Positions 34,377 to 44,464 are shown, counted from the stretch's first letter. The stretch is DNA of 64,000 nucleotides from Bifidobacterium [indicum] DSM 20214 = LMG 11587 (GCF_000706765.1 NZ_CP006018.1:1426001-1490000), one strand, 5' to 3'. Numbers and translations are program-made. The notes: generated by a model from the sequence alone, not told the origin.

Positions 34377-36047
34377 TTACCGGTCAACCCCGGAAGATGG
34401 ACCTGCTTGCGAAATCGGGGGAATCACGGTTGTTTCCTGGTCATCGATACTCGGGGACGAGGCCGTTACAGACGGCAAGCCATCAGTCACCCCGTCGCCT
34501 TCAAGGACGGCGTCGGAGTCGCCCTCGTGTCCGCTTTCGACAGTCGTTGCCCCATCCGTCACCTGGGACGGAATTGGCTCTTCGGCTGAATCGTCGACGG
34601 ACTGGACCTCCGGCTTCGTCTCGGGGGTGACGGTAGCCGACTCATTGCCTCCCATCAGTTCCGTTACAGACTGGGCGACAGGGGTGACCGGATCCATCAC
34701 CGGCGGTTCAACCGTCTCCACCGGCACCGCGTTGACCACGGGCACACTTGGAGCCGGGGTGTCATCCCGGTCCCGGATGGCATCTTCATCGTGGAATCCG
34801 TCGAACTGGCCGAAGGACTTGGCAAAGATGGACCGTAGCTCATCGACACGGGCCGTAATGGCGGCTTCACGATGCTGGAGCTTGGTTATCTGCTCCTTAA
34901 GGCCGTCCAGCTCGGACTGCGCCGCCTCACGGCGCTTCTCCACCTCGGCCCGGGCCCGCTCCTTGCCTTCTTCCAAAATCTCGGCGGCCTTCCGCTCGGA
35001 CTCCTCCCGCTTGAAGGAGGCGAAGGAGTCGGCATCCTTCCGGGCGGCCTTGGCCTGTTCTATCAGTTCCTGGGATTCCCTCTCGGTCTGCTCGCGCCGG
35101 TCTTCCAGGCTCTTCAACAAGGCACTCACCTTGGCTGTGGCCTCATCCTGCTGGTTGGAGATATCGGCACGAATCTGCTCGGCCTCTGACTGGACCTTCG
35201 CCATGGTCTGAGCGCTGGTCACGTTGGCCTCATCGACGATTCGCTGGGCTTCCGCCTTGGCCTTGTCGGTAATCTCCCCGGCCTGGCGACGGGCACCATT
35301 CAGGGTCTGGGAGACCTGCTCACGCACATCGGCCAATTTCTTGTTGGCCTCGGCCAGGGCCTGTTGAATCTGGTCGTTGGCTTCGGCCTTGAGCTTGGCC
35401 ATCTCCTGGTCGTTCTTCCGGCGCTTGTCGGCAATCTCCTCGGTTGCCGCAGCCTTCGCATCGGCCAGCTCACGCTCATGGGCGGCCTTCTCCGTCGCAA
35501 GGCGCTTCTCATGCTCCTCGCGCGAGTTCTGCAGCTCCAGGTCCAGAGCCTGCCTGCGCTCCGCGATCACCCTGGCAGAGGAGGACTTGTCCTGCTCCGT
35601 CTGCTGCTTGGCCGTGGTAGCCACGGTCCGTGCCTCGTCATTGGCGGCTTCGATGATGGCCTTGGCCTTGGCTTCGGCATCATCCACAATGTGCTGGGCG
35701 TCGATTTTGGCCTCATTGACCAGTGTCGTGGCCTTCTCCTGGGCAGAGGTCCTGGTGGAAGCAGCATCCTGCTTGGCCCGGTTCAGCAGCTCGGTGCTGG
35801 TCTGTTCGGCCGAGGCCAGGAGCTGCTGGGCATTGGCTCCCAGGGAGGCGAAGGAGTTTCCCGCAGGGACTGCGGCCTTGCGGGCCTTGACCTCCTGAAG
35901 CTCGGCCTCAAGCTTCAGTATGCGGTCATCATCAGCTTTGATTTGCTGACGGAGGCGGCCAAGGTTCTCTCGCGAGACCGCCAGGGCCTGGTCGACCCGT
36001 TCCTTGTCATACCCGCGCAGAACCACCGGAAACTGATCTTCGGCCAT
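34377..36047 (-). CDS. Long coiled-coil protein with DivIVA-like N-terminus
   Basis: This is a 556-residue protein. The first residues MAEDQFPVVLRGYDKERVDQAL resemble the membrane-binding head of DivIVA/Wag31. Residues about 25-395 are an almost unbroken coiled coil rich in Ala, Glu, Lys, Arg and Gln. The last 150 residues are acidic, Val/Thr/Pro-rich and probably flexible. It may belong to the Scy/FilP type of cytoskeletal scaffolds that organise polar growth and division in actinobacteria; this is by architecture only. The chosen ATG has GAGGAG at seven bases; the open frame extends to 36164 but without a site. Confidence 0.7.
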   Translation of the reverse strand: MAEDQFPVVLRGYDKERVDQALAVSRENLGRLRQQIKADDDRILKLEAELQEVKARKAAVPAGNSFASLGANAQQLLASAEQTSTELLNRAKQDAASTRTSAQEKATTLVNEAKIDAQHIVDDAEAKAKAIIEAANDEARTVATTAKQQTEQDKSSSARVIAERRQALDLELQNSREEHEKRLATEKAAHERELADAKAAATEEIADKRRKNDQEMAKLKAEANDQIQQALAEANKKLADVREQVSQTLNGARRQAGEITDKAKAEAQRIVDEANVTSAQTMAKVQSEAEQIRADISNQQDEATAKVSALLKSLEDRREQTERESQELIEQAKAARKDADSFASFKREESERKAAEILEEGKERARAEVEKRREAAQSELDGLKEQITKLQHREAAITARVDELRSIFAKSFGQFDGFHDEDAIRDRDDTPAPSVPVVNAVPVETVEPPVMDPVTPVAQSVTELMGGNESATVTPETKPEVQSVDDSAEEPIPSQVTDGATTVESGHEGDSDAVLEGDGVTDGLPSVTASSPSIDDQETTVIPPISQAGPSSGVDR

Positions 36048-36208
36048 GGATTCACTCCTCTTTGCCACCAAAACGTACCTGCACCCGCCCAGGCTGAAGC
36101 CAAGGGCGGACCCTTTTGACTTTACTCTGTTCCGGCCGCATTCCGTGCATGGTCGGCGCCGCATTCACTGCAGGCTTGGCTCTTTCGCCAAGGACATCGA
36201 TCCTGTGG

Positions 36209-36916
36209 TCAGGCGATAAGGATGGGACTGGACGAGGGCTGGCGATAGTACCGCACGGTCTCCCTCACCACCTCCTGGACGGCCCGGATCTGCTGTTCGA
36301 TGGGCAGACCCAGCCCCTGGCGGTCGTTTTCATTGGCCAGGGGCAGGCTGACGAACCCGGCCAGCACTTCCGGATGCTTGGTGGCCCACCCCAGCAGGTT
36401 GTAGAAAAGGGCGTTGCAGACGTAGGTGCCGGCGTCCGAGCTCAGCGTGGCGGGAATCCCGCAGTGGCCGAATTCCTGAAGGATGGCACGGAGGGGAAGC
36501 CGGGTCCAATAGGCGGCAGGCCCATCCGGATCGACGGGCTCGGTAAGCCCATGTCCGCTTCCCTCCTGGCGGGCACGGTCATCGCCAACCGCCTTGACGT
36601 TGACCGCACACCTCTCCATGGATATGCCACGGGCGTGACGTTTCAGTCCGGTGGAGATGACCAGGTCGGGCTCCACCCGCTCAATGGCCTGGTGGAGTAT
36701 GGGCCATGCCTTGGCAAAGCTGACGGGCAGGGTGACGGCTGTGATGTCCAGATCCACTCCCAGAAGGGGATCCTCCAGCCGGGTGCCGCCTCGGTTCAGC
36801 CCACCCACGCCACGGTCCGCCAGGGCCTGGGGAACCAGATAGGAGGGGTTGACGTCAACCCCCTGATAACGGTCGTATCCGGTGACGATGACCTTGATCT
36901 GCTCCATGCCATCCAT
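36209..36916 (-). CDS. Pyroglutamyl-peptidase I family protein lacking the catalytic histidine
   Basis: The 235-residue C15-family protein is related to enzymes that remove N-terminal pyroglutamate. Of the triad known from Bacillus Pcp (Glu81, Cys144, His168), the glutamate is present in ISMERCAVNV and the cysteine in DAGTYVCNALFY. The segment FIHIP that supplies His168 reads FVSLP here, so the position holds serine. GPAAYWTRLPLRAIL is also conserved. Activity may be lost or changed. It starts 31 bases after ispD. An ATG at 36907 is nearly as good; neither has a clear ribosome-binding site. Confidence 0.8.
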   Translation of the reverse strand: MDGMEQIKVIVTGYDRYQGVDVNPSYLVPQALADRGVGGLNRGGTRLEDPLLGVDLDITAVTLPVSFAKAWPILHQAIERVEPDLVISTGLKRHARGISMERCAVNVKAVGDDRARQEGSGHGLTEPVDPDGPAAYWTRLPLRAILQEFGHCGIPATLSSDAGTYVCNALFYNLLGWATKHPEVLAGFVSLPLANENDRQGLGLPIEQQIRAVQEVVRETVRYYRQPSSSPILIA

Positions 36917-36947
36917 GGTACACAGGTCAGGTAGGGTTGGTCTCCCC

Positions 36948-37727
36948 TCACTTCCCTTGGAAGGAGCGTGCCATCCACTCGGCGATGGGGATATCCGAGG
37001 CAAGGGTGATCTTGAGGTTGGTCTCACTGCCGGCCACGATGGCCACCGGCACGTCAGGCAGGTAGTCCACCACCACGCGGGTGTCATCGGTCGGATGGAA
37101 CTCAGGATCGCTGGCAGCCTTGGCATAGGCGAGGCGGAGGGTATCGAAACGGAAGGCCTGTGGGGTCTGTGCGCGGAACATATCAGCCCGGTCCGGCACG
37201 TCACGGACCACCTTGCGGTCACCCAGGTCGTGAGCATAGAGGATCGTATCGGTCGAGGGGACTGCAACCGTCACGGCCTTGAAACCGTCCAGGGCCTCGA
37301 TGCACCCCGTAATGGACTCCTGGCTGACGAAGGGACGGACCGCATCGTGAATCAGCACCTTGGCATCGCTCGGTATACCGGCCTCGGCCAGGGTTTGCAG
37401 GGCGGCCTCTGTGCTGTCAGCGCGCTCCGCACCCCCCGTGATGACCATCCGGACCTTGGGGTAGGCATTTTCGGCCACAATCGCTTCAATCGGCGAGCGC
37501 ACCTTGTCATTGACAACCAGCAGGATATCGGTGACGCCCGGATTGGCCTCAAAGGCCTCGATGGACCAGGCCACTATCGGCTTGCCGCCCACCTTGAACA
37601 GCTGCTTGGGATTGTCCGTATCGAATCGGACGCCCAGACCCGCGGCCAAAATCACTGCCACGACCGGTGCGGAGGACCGGGGGGCATCCGCACGCACTCC
37701 ATCCTCAGGTTCTCTTATCTCGCTCAT
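36948..37727 (-). CDS. ispD: 2-C-methyl-D-erythritol 4-phosphate cytidylyltransferase
   Basis: The 259-residue protein is a MEP-pathway enzyme transferring CMP to methylerythritol phosphate. The N-terminal nucleotide-binding motif is VVAVILAAGLGVRFDTDNPKQLFKVGGKPI, with VLIHDAVRPFVS and ETNLKITLASDI following, all typical of IspD. About 20 residues precede the catalytic domain. GTG at 37733 is an alternative start two codons upstream. It probably forms a unit with the downstream pcp-like gene. Its presence shows that isoprenoids are made by the MEP route at least in part. Confidence 0.95.
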   Translation of the reverse strand: MSEIREPEDGVRADAPRSSAPVVAVILAAGLGVRFDTDNPKQLFKVGGKPIVAWSIEAFEANPGVTDILLVVNDKVRSPIEAIVAENAYPKVRMVITGGAERADSTEAALQTLAEAGIPSDAKVLIHDAVRPFVSQESITGCIEALDGFKAVTVAVPSTDTILYAHDLGDRKVVRDVPDRADMFRAQTPQAFRFDTLRLAYAKAASDPEFHPTDDTRVVVDYLPDVPVAIVAGSETNLKITLASDIPIAEWMARSFQGK

Positions 37728-37797
37728 AGTCACACGCTATCGGCCCTTGTGGATGAAATCAGCGGGGATAGAATTTCTGCACTGAACTTATGCACGC

Positions 37798-38781
37798 TCA
37801 GCCTTCGCGCATGATCAAGGCCAGCATTCGGCCCTCGTCCCCGGTACCTGCCAGGACGGATCGGCGGTGCGAGAACCAGAGTGGATTCTCGACGGTGCAG
37901 AGCCAATGCCCCGCCTGGTCGACACGGATGTCGCGGGCCTGTTTGGCCCCATCGTCCATCTTGTGGATGGCTTCCAATTCCTGGTCGTCCTTCAGATAGT
38001 GTGTGGCGGCGGCCACACGCGGACCGGAATCGACCACCACGGAAACACCGGCCTCCTGAAGATCCATCCGGGCCGCCATGGCGATATCGATGGATGCCCC
38101 TCCGAACCGGCTCACCCCTGCCGTACCCGGGAAGCGCTGATCGAAGGAGTGGGCAAGTTCCTCGTCGACCTGATAGCAATCCGGGCAGATGCAGGGACCC
38201 AGGGTGGCCACGATCCTGTTCCGGACCGCCCCCTTGGACACCATGCCATCCACCACCGAGGCGATGACCCCGGCCATCAGCCCCTTCCTTCCACAATGGG
38301 CTGCGCCGATGACGCCTGCCTCCGGGTCGGCGAGAAGGACGGGCAGGCAGTCGGCTGCGAACACACCCAGTGCCTGGTCGGTACGGGTTGTCACCTGGGC
38401 ATCGCCAGGAGAGGCTTCCATGCCGGCATCGAGGGGGTTCGGTCCATCCGCATCCACGACCTGGGCCGAATGGACCTGGGAGACCAGGCGAAGCGGCTTC
38501 CCCAGCTCCCGGACCAGGCCACGGCGGTTCGCTTCCACCGCAGCGGGATCGTCATTGCCCTTGGACCCCAGGTTGAGCGATGCATAGCCGCCTCGCGAGA
38601 CTCCACCCAGACGGGTGGTGTACACCACCTTGACACCCGGTGCCAGGTTGACGGGGATGGTGACGGGGATGGGTGCCCCGTCCACATCATGGGTGGCAAT
38701 GGCTGAGCTGTCCACCACCTCGTGGGTATCGGACCACTGATCGGCCGTTTCGAACCCGGGTTCCACCGCCCCTTTGGTCAT
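37798..38781 (-). CDS. YfiH/laccase-domain family protein (polyphenol oxidase or purine nucleoside phosphorylase type)
   Basis: The 327-residue protein shows the family metal-site motifs LVSQVHSAQVV, FAADCLPVLLADPE and GAAHCGRKGLMAG, with their Cys and His residues conserved, then PCICPDCYQVDEELA. Family members have been described as multicopper polyphenol oxidases and, more recently, as zinc-dependent purine nucleoside phosphorylases; sequence alone does not decide. The N-terminal 40 residues are variable. AAGGAG lies ten bases before the ATG; a start at 38838 is possible but weaker. Confidence 0.85.
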   Translation of the reverse strand: MTKGAVEPGFETADQWSDTHEVVDSSAIATHDVDGAPIPVTIPVNLAPGVKVVYTTRLGGVSRGGYASLNLGSKGNDDPAAVEANRRGLVRELGKPLRLVSQVHSAQVVDADGPNPLDAGMEASPGDAQVTTRTDQALGVFAADCLPVLLADPEAGVIGAAHCGRKGLMAGVIASVVDGMVSKGAVRNRIVATLGPCICPDCYQVDEELAHSFDQRFPGTAGVSRFGGASIDIAMAARMDLQEAGVSVVVDSGPRVAAATHYLKDDQELEAIHKMDDGAKQARDIRVDQAGHWLCTVENPLWFSHRRSVLAGTGDEGRMLALIMREG

Positions 38782-38855
38782 ACTGGATTCACTCCTTTTA
38801 TCGTCATCCAAACCGTTTGGAGGTTTGGAAACCAACACCGGATTTGAAGACCGGA

Positions 38856-39722
38856 CTACCCCAGAACCGCCAGCTCCTCTGGGCTCAGCTCAAGCCGGGC
38901 CGCCGTCAGGGAATCCACGATGGTGGACGCCCTATGGGCCCCCGGAATGACGAACACATGCTCGCTCTTCGCCAGTTCCCAGGCGAGGACCACTGACTGG
39001 TAGGACACACCCCGGTCCTCGGCCACCTTGCGGAAGAGATCGTATTTTGTTTCATCCTTGGCCTTGCGGAAGCCACCCAGGGGGCTCCAGCAGACGAAGG
39101 CCAGCCCCAGGTCAGAGACGTACTCCAGCTCATCCCTGCTGGAGGTGAACGTGGGAGAGAACTGGTTCTGGACGGCAACCAGATCTCCACCCATCACTTC
39201 CCTGGCCATATCAATCTGCTCACGGTTGGCGTTGGAGACGCCCAGTGTCCGGGCCACACCCTCCTGAACCAGGGATTCCATGGCCTCCAGGGATTCGCGG
39301 TAGGGCACCTGGGGATCGGGACGGTGGAAGTAAAGAAGGTCGATGGTGTCGACACCCAGCGCCTGGGCCGATTCCTTGGCATGCCTGATCAGGCTCTCGG
39401 GGCGGCCATCGACGGCCCAAGTGGGCTTACCATCGGTGAAGTTACGGTAGTGCCCCACCTTGGTTGCCACCAGGACCTCCTCACGGGGTCCCTTCCAGGA
39501 TTCCAGAGCTGCACGGACAAGCCGCTCGTTGGTTTGCTCCGGGCCGCCCGACTCATAGTAGGCCCAGGCCGTATCCAGCTGTCGGCACCCTGCGTCAAGA
39601 GCGGTATGGATGGTCTCGATTCCGGTCTGCTCATCGGGCTTCCCCTCTATGGAAAGACCCATGCAGCCCAGACCGACCGACGTGGTCGTAAAAGGCCCCA
39701 GTACTCTCATCGATGATGCCAT
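38856..39722 (-). CDS. Aldo/keto reductase
   Basis: The 288-residue protein is an NADPH-dependent (beta/alpha)8 reductase. SVGLGCMGLSIEG lies near the start, LDTAWAYYESGGPEQT carries the catalytic Asp/Tyr, LVATKVGHYRN the lysine, and IDLLYFHRPDPQ the histidine. The C-terminal cofactor region reads FVIPGAHRASTI. The substrate is unknown. The chosen ATG has GAGGAG at six bases; the ATG immediately upstream (39725) would be only three bases from it. It is followed by the YfiH-type gene. Confidence 0.9.
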   Translation of the reverse strand: MASSMRVLGPFTTTSVGLGCMGLSIEGKPDEQTGIETIHTALDAGCRQLDTAWAYYESGGPEQTNERLVRAALESWKGPREEVLVATKVGHYRNFTDGKPTWAVDGRPESLIRHAKESAQALGVDTIDLLYFHRPDPQVPYRESLEAMESLVQEGVARTLGVSNANREQIDMAREVMGGDLVAVQNQFSPTFTSSRDELEYVSDLGLAFVCWSPLGGFRKAKDETKYDLFRKVAEDRGVSYQSVVLAWELAKSEHVFVIPGAHRASTIVDSLTAARLELSPEELAVLG

Positions 39723-39798
39723 CATCCACTCCTCGGTATTGCTTGAATATGATGTTCCGTTTTCCTGTCCAGACGATTCTAACGCCCCGACCATGGAA

Positions 39799-39824
39799 AA
39801 GGGCCCCGCCCGGAGGCGGGACCC
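39799..39824 (-). terminator. Terminator of pnp
   Basis: GGGTCCCGCC-tccg-GGCGGGGCCC on the minus strand, followed by TTTT. It lies about 50 bases past the pnp stop. Confidence 0.88.
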
Positions 39825-39872
39825 TAAGGCGATTAGCCCTCGGAAGGGCTCAGCGACCTGTAGTCGCCTGTA

Positions 39873-42695
39873 TCAGTCCTCGCTGTCGAAGGGATCGAAG
39901 TCCCTGCGAACCCGACGGCGGGGACGCTCGGAGCGCTCTTCGCGGTCGGCACGGTACTCGTCGTAATGCTCATCGGCGGCATAGCGGGGGTTCTCCCTGC
40001 GGCCACGGTATCCACCACGACCCGAGGAACGGTGCTCACGACGACCGGAGCGCTCACCGCCACGGTCTCCGCGATCTCCACGGTCGGAACGCTCACGGCG
40101 ATCGGAGTGGCGGCGTCCGGAACGCTCACCACGCTCCTCCTCGTCATCACGCCCGGTGCGGCGGCGACGGTCATAACGGGAGGCACCATCCTCGTCCTCC
40201 GACCAGTCGTCACCCTCGAATCCACTGTCACGGCGGGGACGGCGGCGACGGGGGGCTTCCCCGCGGTCGTCCTCGTCGAAGTAACGGTCCTCACGCTCGG
40301 GCCTGGAGGCCCTGCGCGACGGGTACCGGTCGTCATCTTCGCGCTCGGGGCGCTCGACGTGGTCATGATGATCGCGACGTTCGCGACGCTCACCGCGGTC
40401 GGAACGCTCACGGCGCTCTCCCCTGTCGGAGCGGCCTCCACGATCGCGACGGTCTCCACGGCCACCGCGGTCCCGACCCGCACCGGACTCCTGGTCCTCA
40501 AATCCTGGAACGGCCAAAGAGATCTTGCCGCGGTCGTCCACTCCCTGGACGATGACCTCGACGGTATCGCCCTCCTTGAGCACGTCCTCTACGGCATCGA
40601 TGCGCTCACCATTGGCCAGGTTGCGAATCTGCGAGATATGCAGAAGGCCGTCCGTGCCCGGGGTCAGATTGACAAAGGCGCCAAAGCTGGTCGTCTTCAC
40701 GACCTTGCCGTTGAAGGTCTCGCCCGCCTCGGGAACGTGCGGGTTGGCGATCTGGTCGATGACCTCCTTGGCCTTGGCCGCTGCCTCGCCACCCTCGGAG
40801 GCGATGTAGACCGTACCGTCGTCCTCGATGGAGACATCGGCACCGGTATCCTCCTGGATCTGGTTGATCATCTTGCCCTTGGGCCCGATGACCTCACCGA
40901 TCTTGTCAACAGGAACCTTGGTGGTGATGATCCGCGGTGCGTAGGGGCTCATCTCAGCCGGACCGTCGATGCACTCGTCAATCACGTCCAGGATGGTGGC
41001 GCGGGCCTCCTTGGCCTGCTGCAGGGCGGCGGCCAGGATATCGGCAGGAATACCGTCCAGCTTGGTGTCGAGCTGGAGGGAGGTGATGAACTCGGAGGTG
41101 CCAGCAACCTTGAAGTCCATGTCGCCGAAGGCATCCTCGGCGCCCAGGATATCGGTCAGGGTCTTGTAGGTGGGCCTGCCGTCCACCTCACCGGTGACCA
41201 GACCCATGGCGATGCCTGCGACCGGGGCCTTCAGGGGCACGCCGGCGGCCAGCATGGACATGGTGGAGGCGCAGACCGAACCCATGGATGTCGATCCGTT
41301 GGAACCGAGGGCCTCGGAGACCTGACGGATGGCATAGGGGAAGTCATCACGGCTGGGCAGGACCGGGATCAAGGCACGCTCGGCCAGGTTGCCGTGGCCC
41401 ACCTCGCGACGCTTGGGGGAACCCACACGGCCGGTCTCACCGGTCGAATAGGGCGGCATCTCGTAATTGTGCATGTAGCGCTTGGTGGAGGGACCCGACA
41501 GGGCGTCGATGGTCTGCTCCATCTTGAGCATGTTCAGGGTGGTGACACCCAGGATCTGGGTTTCACCGCGCTGGAACAGGGCCGAACCGTGCACCCGGGG
41601 CACCACGTCCACCTCGGCGGACAGGGTACGGATATCGCGCAGGCCGCGGCCGTCGATGCGGTAATCCTGGGTCAGGATACGACGACGGACGATCTGGCGC
41701 TGGAGCTCCTTGAAGGCGTTGCCCAGCTCCTTCTCCTTCTCGGCCTCATCCATCTCGACGAACTCATTGGCCAGGACCTCGCGGACCTTCTCCTTGATTT
41801 CATGGATGCGGTCCTGACGGGGCAGCTTCTCCGCGATGGAGAGGGCCTCATCCAGGTCAGCGTGGGCAATCTGATCGATACGGGTGTAGAGCTCTTCGGT
41901 GTACTCGGGGAAGAGCTGGAACTCCTTGGTGGGCTTGGCCGCCTTGGCCTTGAGCTCACCCTGCGCCTCGCACAGGACCTTGATGAAGGGCTTGGCGGCT
42001 TCCAGTCCCTGGGCCACGACCTCCTCATCAGGCTTGATCTGACCCTCGTCATAGATAAGGGTCCAGGCGTTCTTGCCGGCACCAGCCTCGATCATGGCGA
42101 TGGCGACATCGCCGTCCTCAACCACACGACCGGCCACAACCAGCTCGAAGACCGCGCGCTCACGCTCGCTCCAGCGGGGGAAGGCCACCCACTGGCCGTC
42201 GATGAGGGCCAGACGCAGACCCGAGACCGGCCCCTCGAAGGGCAGTCCGGAAATCAGGGTCGAGGCGGATGCGGCGTTCAAAGCCAGCACATCGTATGAA
42301 TCCTCGGGGTTGAGGGCCAGGATGGTCTCAACAACCTGGACCTCGTTACGCAGAGTATGCGGGAAGAGGGGGCGCAGGGGACGGTCGATCAACCGGCAGG
42401 CCAGGATGGCCTCAGTCGAGGGACGACCTTCACGACGGAAGAAGGAGCCGGGAATCTTGCCCGCGGCGTACATCTTCTCTTCCACATCGACGGTGAGCGG
42501 GAAGAAGTCGTAGTTCTCCTTGGGGCTGGATCCGGCGGTGGTGGTCGACAGGACCATCGAATCGTCATCGAGGTAGGCGGCAACTGCCCCATCCGCCTGC
42601 TGGGCGAGACGACCCGTCTCGAAGCGCACCGTGCGCCTGCCATATGAACCATTGTCAATCGTGGCTTCTACAGCCGTGATTTCGGGACCCTCCAT
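39873..42695 (-). CDS. pnp: Polyribonucleotide nucleotidyltransferase (PNPase) with long charged tail
   Basis: This is a 940-residue 3'-5' phosphorolytic exoribonuclease. Two RNase PH domains are recognisable: one around [20 protein letters not shown] and one after [23 protein letters not shown] domain carries [18 protein letters not shown] and an S1 domain starts [18 protein letters not shown]. The normal protein ends near residue 732. The last 208 residues are an Arg/Asp/Glu/Gly-rich tail with repeats such as [21 protein letters not shown] lies six bases before the ATG. It is downstream of rpsO, as in many bacteria, though a terminator intervenes. Confidence 0.95.
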   Translation of the reverse strand: MEGPEITAVEATIDNGSYGRRTVRFETGRLAQQADGAVAAYLDDDSMVLSTTTAGSSPKENYDFFPLTVDVEEKMYAAGKIPGSFFRREGRPSTEAILACRLIDRPLRPLFPHTLRNEVQVVETILALNPEDSYDVLALNAASASTLISGLPFEGPVSGLRLALIDGQWVAFPRWSERERAVFELVVAGRVVEDGDVAIAMIEAGAGKNAWTLIYDEGQIKPDEEVVAQGLEAAKPFIKVLCEAQGELKAKAAKPTKEFQLFPEYTEELYTRIDQIAHADLDEALSIAEKLPRQDRIHEIKEKVREVLANEFVEMDEAEKEKELGNAFKELQRQIVRRRILTQDYRIDGRGLRDIRTLSAEVDVVPRVHGSALFQRGETQILGVTTLNMLKMEQTIDALSGPSTKRYMHNYEMPPYSTGETGRVGSPKRREVGHGNLAERALIPVLPSRDDFPYAIRQVSEALGSNGSTSMGSVCASTMSMLAAGVPLKAPVAGIAMGLVTGEVDGRPTYKTLTDILGAEDAFGDMDFKVAGTSEFITSLQLDTKLDGIPADILAAALQQAKEARATILDVIDECIDGPAEMSPYAPRIITTKVPVDKIGEVIGPKGKMINQIQEDTGADVSIEDDGTVYIASEGGEAAAKAKEVIDQIANPHVPEAGETFNGKVVKTTSFGAFVNLTPGTDGLLHISQIRNLANGERIDAVEDVLKEGDTVEVIVQGVDDRGKISLAVPGFEDQESGAGRDRGGRGDRRDRGGRSDRGERRERSDRGERRERRDHHDHVERPEREDDDRYPSRRASRPEREDRYFDEDDRGEAPRRRRPRRDSGFEGDDWSEDEDGASRYDRRRRTGRDDEEERGERSGRRHSDRRERSDRGDRGDRGGERSGRREHRSSGRGGYRGRRENPRYAADEHYDEYRADREERSERPRRRVRRDFDPFDSED

Positions 42696-42935
42696 AGGGT
42701 TCCTCCTTTGTTTACTTCCTATTACCTGATTATCAACTGACTTCATCATTCTCGTGCATGCCGTACGCGATATACCTGATCGCGCTGACCGGGACTCCCC
42801 TGCCGGACCCTGTCCAGCACTGTTTCATCCTGTGGGGCTCCCGATTGGACTCAGCCCGTTACCCGGGTCACGATCCCATCCTGGGACCGTTTCATCCACA
42901 TCTCGGTTTTCAATCCTCATTTCCAACATGCAAAA

Positions 42936-42960
42936 GCGCCCGAGCACCAAGGCCCGGGCG
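42936..42960 (-). terminator. Terminator of rpsO
   Basis: On the minus strand, CGCCCG-g-GC pairs with GC-t-CGGGCG across a six-base loop, followed by CTTTT. It lies about ten bases past the rpsO stop. The 42696-42935 stretch is the upstream region of pnp; I see no gene in it. Confidence 0.85.
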
Positions 42961-42970
42961 GAAGTGTATT

Positions 42971-43240
42971 TCAGTGGCGCAGTCCAAGACGCTCCACCAG
43001 GGAGCGATAGCGGTTGATATCAACCTTCTTGAGGTAGTCCAGCAACCGGCGACGCTGACCAACCATGAGCAGGAGGCCACGACGCGAATGGTGGTCGTGC
43101 TTGTGCTCCTTGAGATGCTCGGTCAGGTCGGCAATGCGCTTGCTCAGCAAGGCCACCTGAACCTCGGGAGAACCCGTGTCGCCCTCGTGCGTCGCATATT
43201 CCTTGACGATTGCCTGCTTCTGCTCAGTCGTAAGAGCCAC
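42971..43240 (-). CDS. rpsO: 30S ribosomal protein S15
   Basis: The 89-residue protein has the exact usual length of S15. It starts at GTG (V-A-L-T-T-E-Q-K-Q) with GAGGAGGAG upstream. [42 protein letters not shown] and [13 protein letters not shown] are the family signature. It binds 16S rRNA in the small-subunit platform. The longer open frame to 43336 is upstream sequence. Confidence 0.98.
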   Translation of the reverse strand: MALTTEQKQAIVKEYATHEGDTGSPEVQVALLSKRIADLTEHLKEHKHDHHSRRGLLLMVGQRRRLLDYLKKVDINRYRSLVERLGLRH

Positions 43241-43401
43241 GGCTCCTCCTCTGTTTCTTCCGTTACGCGGTGCACCGGCCCTATGCCGAAGCGCTCTGAA
43301 TCCGCGGGCGAAACACGCCAAAGAGCAATTATACACACTTCGCCGACCTCATGAGGAGCAGCACTCGGCACCGATGTACGGCAGACGCAACCGAAGCAGC
43401 C

Positions 43402-44157
43402 TCAGACCGCGGTGATGATACCCCCGAAGAGAACGACGGCTATGGCGACCAGTTCAATGATGAAGAACATGGACAGGGCCGACCAGCTATGGGTCAGGGC
43501 GTTCCAAGGAGAGTCCTTCTTGACACAGACCAGGATGGCGACGAAGAGGATGGCGAAGACGGCCACACCAAGACCGGCCGCGATGATGCCGAGATTGGCC
43601 GCGTTGGCCAGGACGGCCTGGTGCTGGTAGATGACGAAGGTACCGTACCAGAAGTTCATCTTCAGGAGGCAGAGTCCGGCGATGAGCTGTTCGGCGGCCA
43701 GCCCCAGCACAAAGACCACCCGCCAGAACCAGGATTGCGATTCGATGATCGACATGCCGATCCCCATGAAGGCCAGGACCGTGACCATCCAGGCAATCAG
43801 GGCTATGCCGCGCGGATCCATGACCGAGGCATAGTGCAGGACCCCCTGCGTGTGGTTGATTGCCAGCGAGCGCCCGTATCCATAGGGCAGGATGATTGCC
43901 AGGAGTATGGCCAGCGCGAAAATGACCCAGCGTATGGGCCGCGCCTTTTTCCGCTCGATGTCCGCCAGGGAGTACTCCGACTCGGCGATGGTGGCCTCGG
44001 GGTGGGCCGAAGCCGGATTACTGGACTCGGGACCATCCAGGTGAGCCAAGCGACGCTGTTCGGCGGTCGGAATGGTGGTCGAAGACGCGGAAGAAACCGA
44101 AGATCGGTCCGCCTTCCCCGAGGTTGTCTCAACATCTCGCCGATTGTGCTCCGTCAT
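43402..44157 (-). CDS. Hypothetical membrane protein
   Basis: The 251-residue protein is not recognised. The first 75 residues are hydrophilic (Ser/Thr/Glu-rich), followed by five predicted membrane segments, starting with RPIRWVIFALAILLAIILPYGYG, then ALIAWMVTVLAFMGIGMSI, WRVVFVLGLAAEQLIAGLCLL, a NLGIIAAGLGVAVFAILFVAILV stretch, and a final SMFFIIELVAIAVVLFGGIITAV. No catalytic motif is seen. A GTG two codons upstream (44163) is an alternative start. It stands alone between rpsO and tRNA-Gly. Confidence 0.65.
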   Translation of the reverse strand: MTEHNRRDVETTSGKADRSSVSSASSTTIPTAEQRRLAHLDGPESSNPASAHPEATIAESEYSLADIERKKARPIRWVIFALAILLAIILPYGYGRSLAINHTQGVLHYASVMDPRGIALIAWMVTVLAFMGIGMSIIESQSWFWRVVFVLGLAAEQLIAGLCLLKMNFWYGTFVIYQHQAVLANAANLGIIAAGLGVAVFAILFVAILVCVKKDSPWNALTHSWSALSMFFIIELVAIAVVLFGGIITAV

Positions 44158-44390
44158 GTCCACCCGTATCCCAAAGCCCGCTCATTTACAGATTCACTGT
44201 CACACAGCTTATACCGACCTGCGCAATCGAGTACAGCGGGTGGCGCCGGACCCAGCCGCGACCGGGGATACGGGCCGAACCAGAAGCAGGATCAAGACAC
44301 TCTCACCCGCCGCAGCTTCGCCCCGCTGAACACGGCAAGGTCCTCCCCTGTCCGGCCATGTGGTATGCTCTGTAACGAGCCGACGGCTTT

Positions 44391-44461
44391 GCGGGCGTAG
44401 CTCAATGGTAGAGCCTCAGTCTTCCAAACTGATTACGCGGGTTCGATTCCCGTCGCCCGCT
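44391..44461 (+). tRNA. tRNA-Gly (anticodon TCC)
   Basis: The cloverleaf is complete: acceptor stem GCGGGCG/CGCCCGC, D arm with AGCTCAATGGTAGAGC, anticodon arm CAGTCTTCCAAACTG with anticodon TCC, and T arm with GGTTCGATTCC. The 3' CCA is encoded next (44462-44464). A -10-like TATGCT lies at 44364-44369. Confidence 0.97.
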
Positions 44462-44464
44462 CCA

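Noticed and set aside
39860-40500. Repeat array at the 3' end of pnp
   Set aside because: The repeats encode Arg/Asp/Gly-rich protein in the PNPase frame and are irregular in length, so they are a coding feature.
39966-42299. 777-codon open frame on the plus strand opposite pnp
   Set aside because: It is antisense to the clearly conserved PNPase and its translation is low-complexity Thr/Ala/Val/Gly sequence, a by-product of high GC and codon bias.
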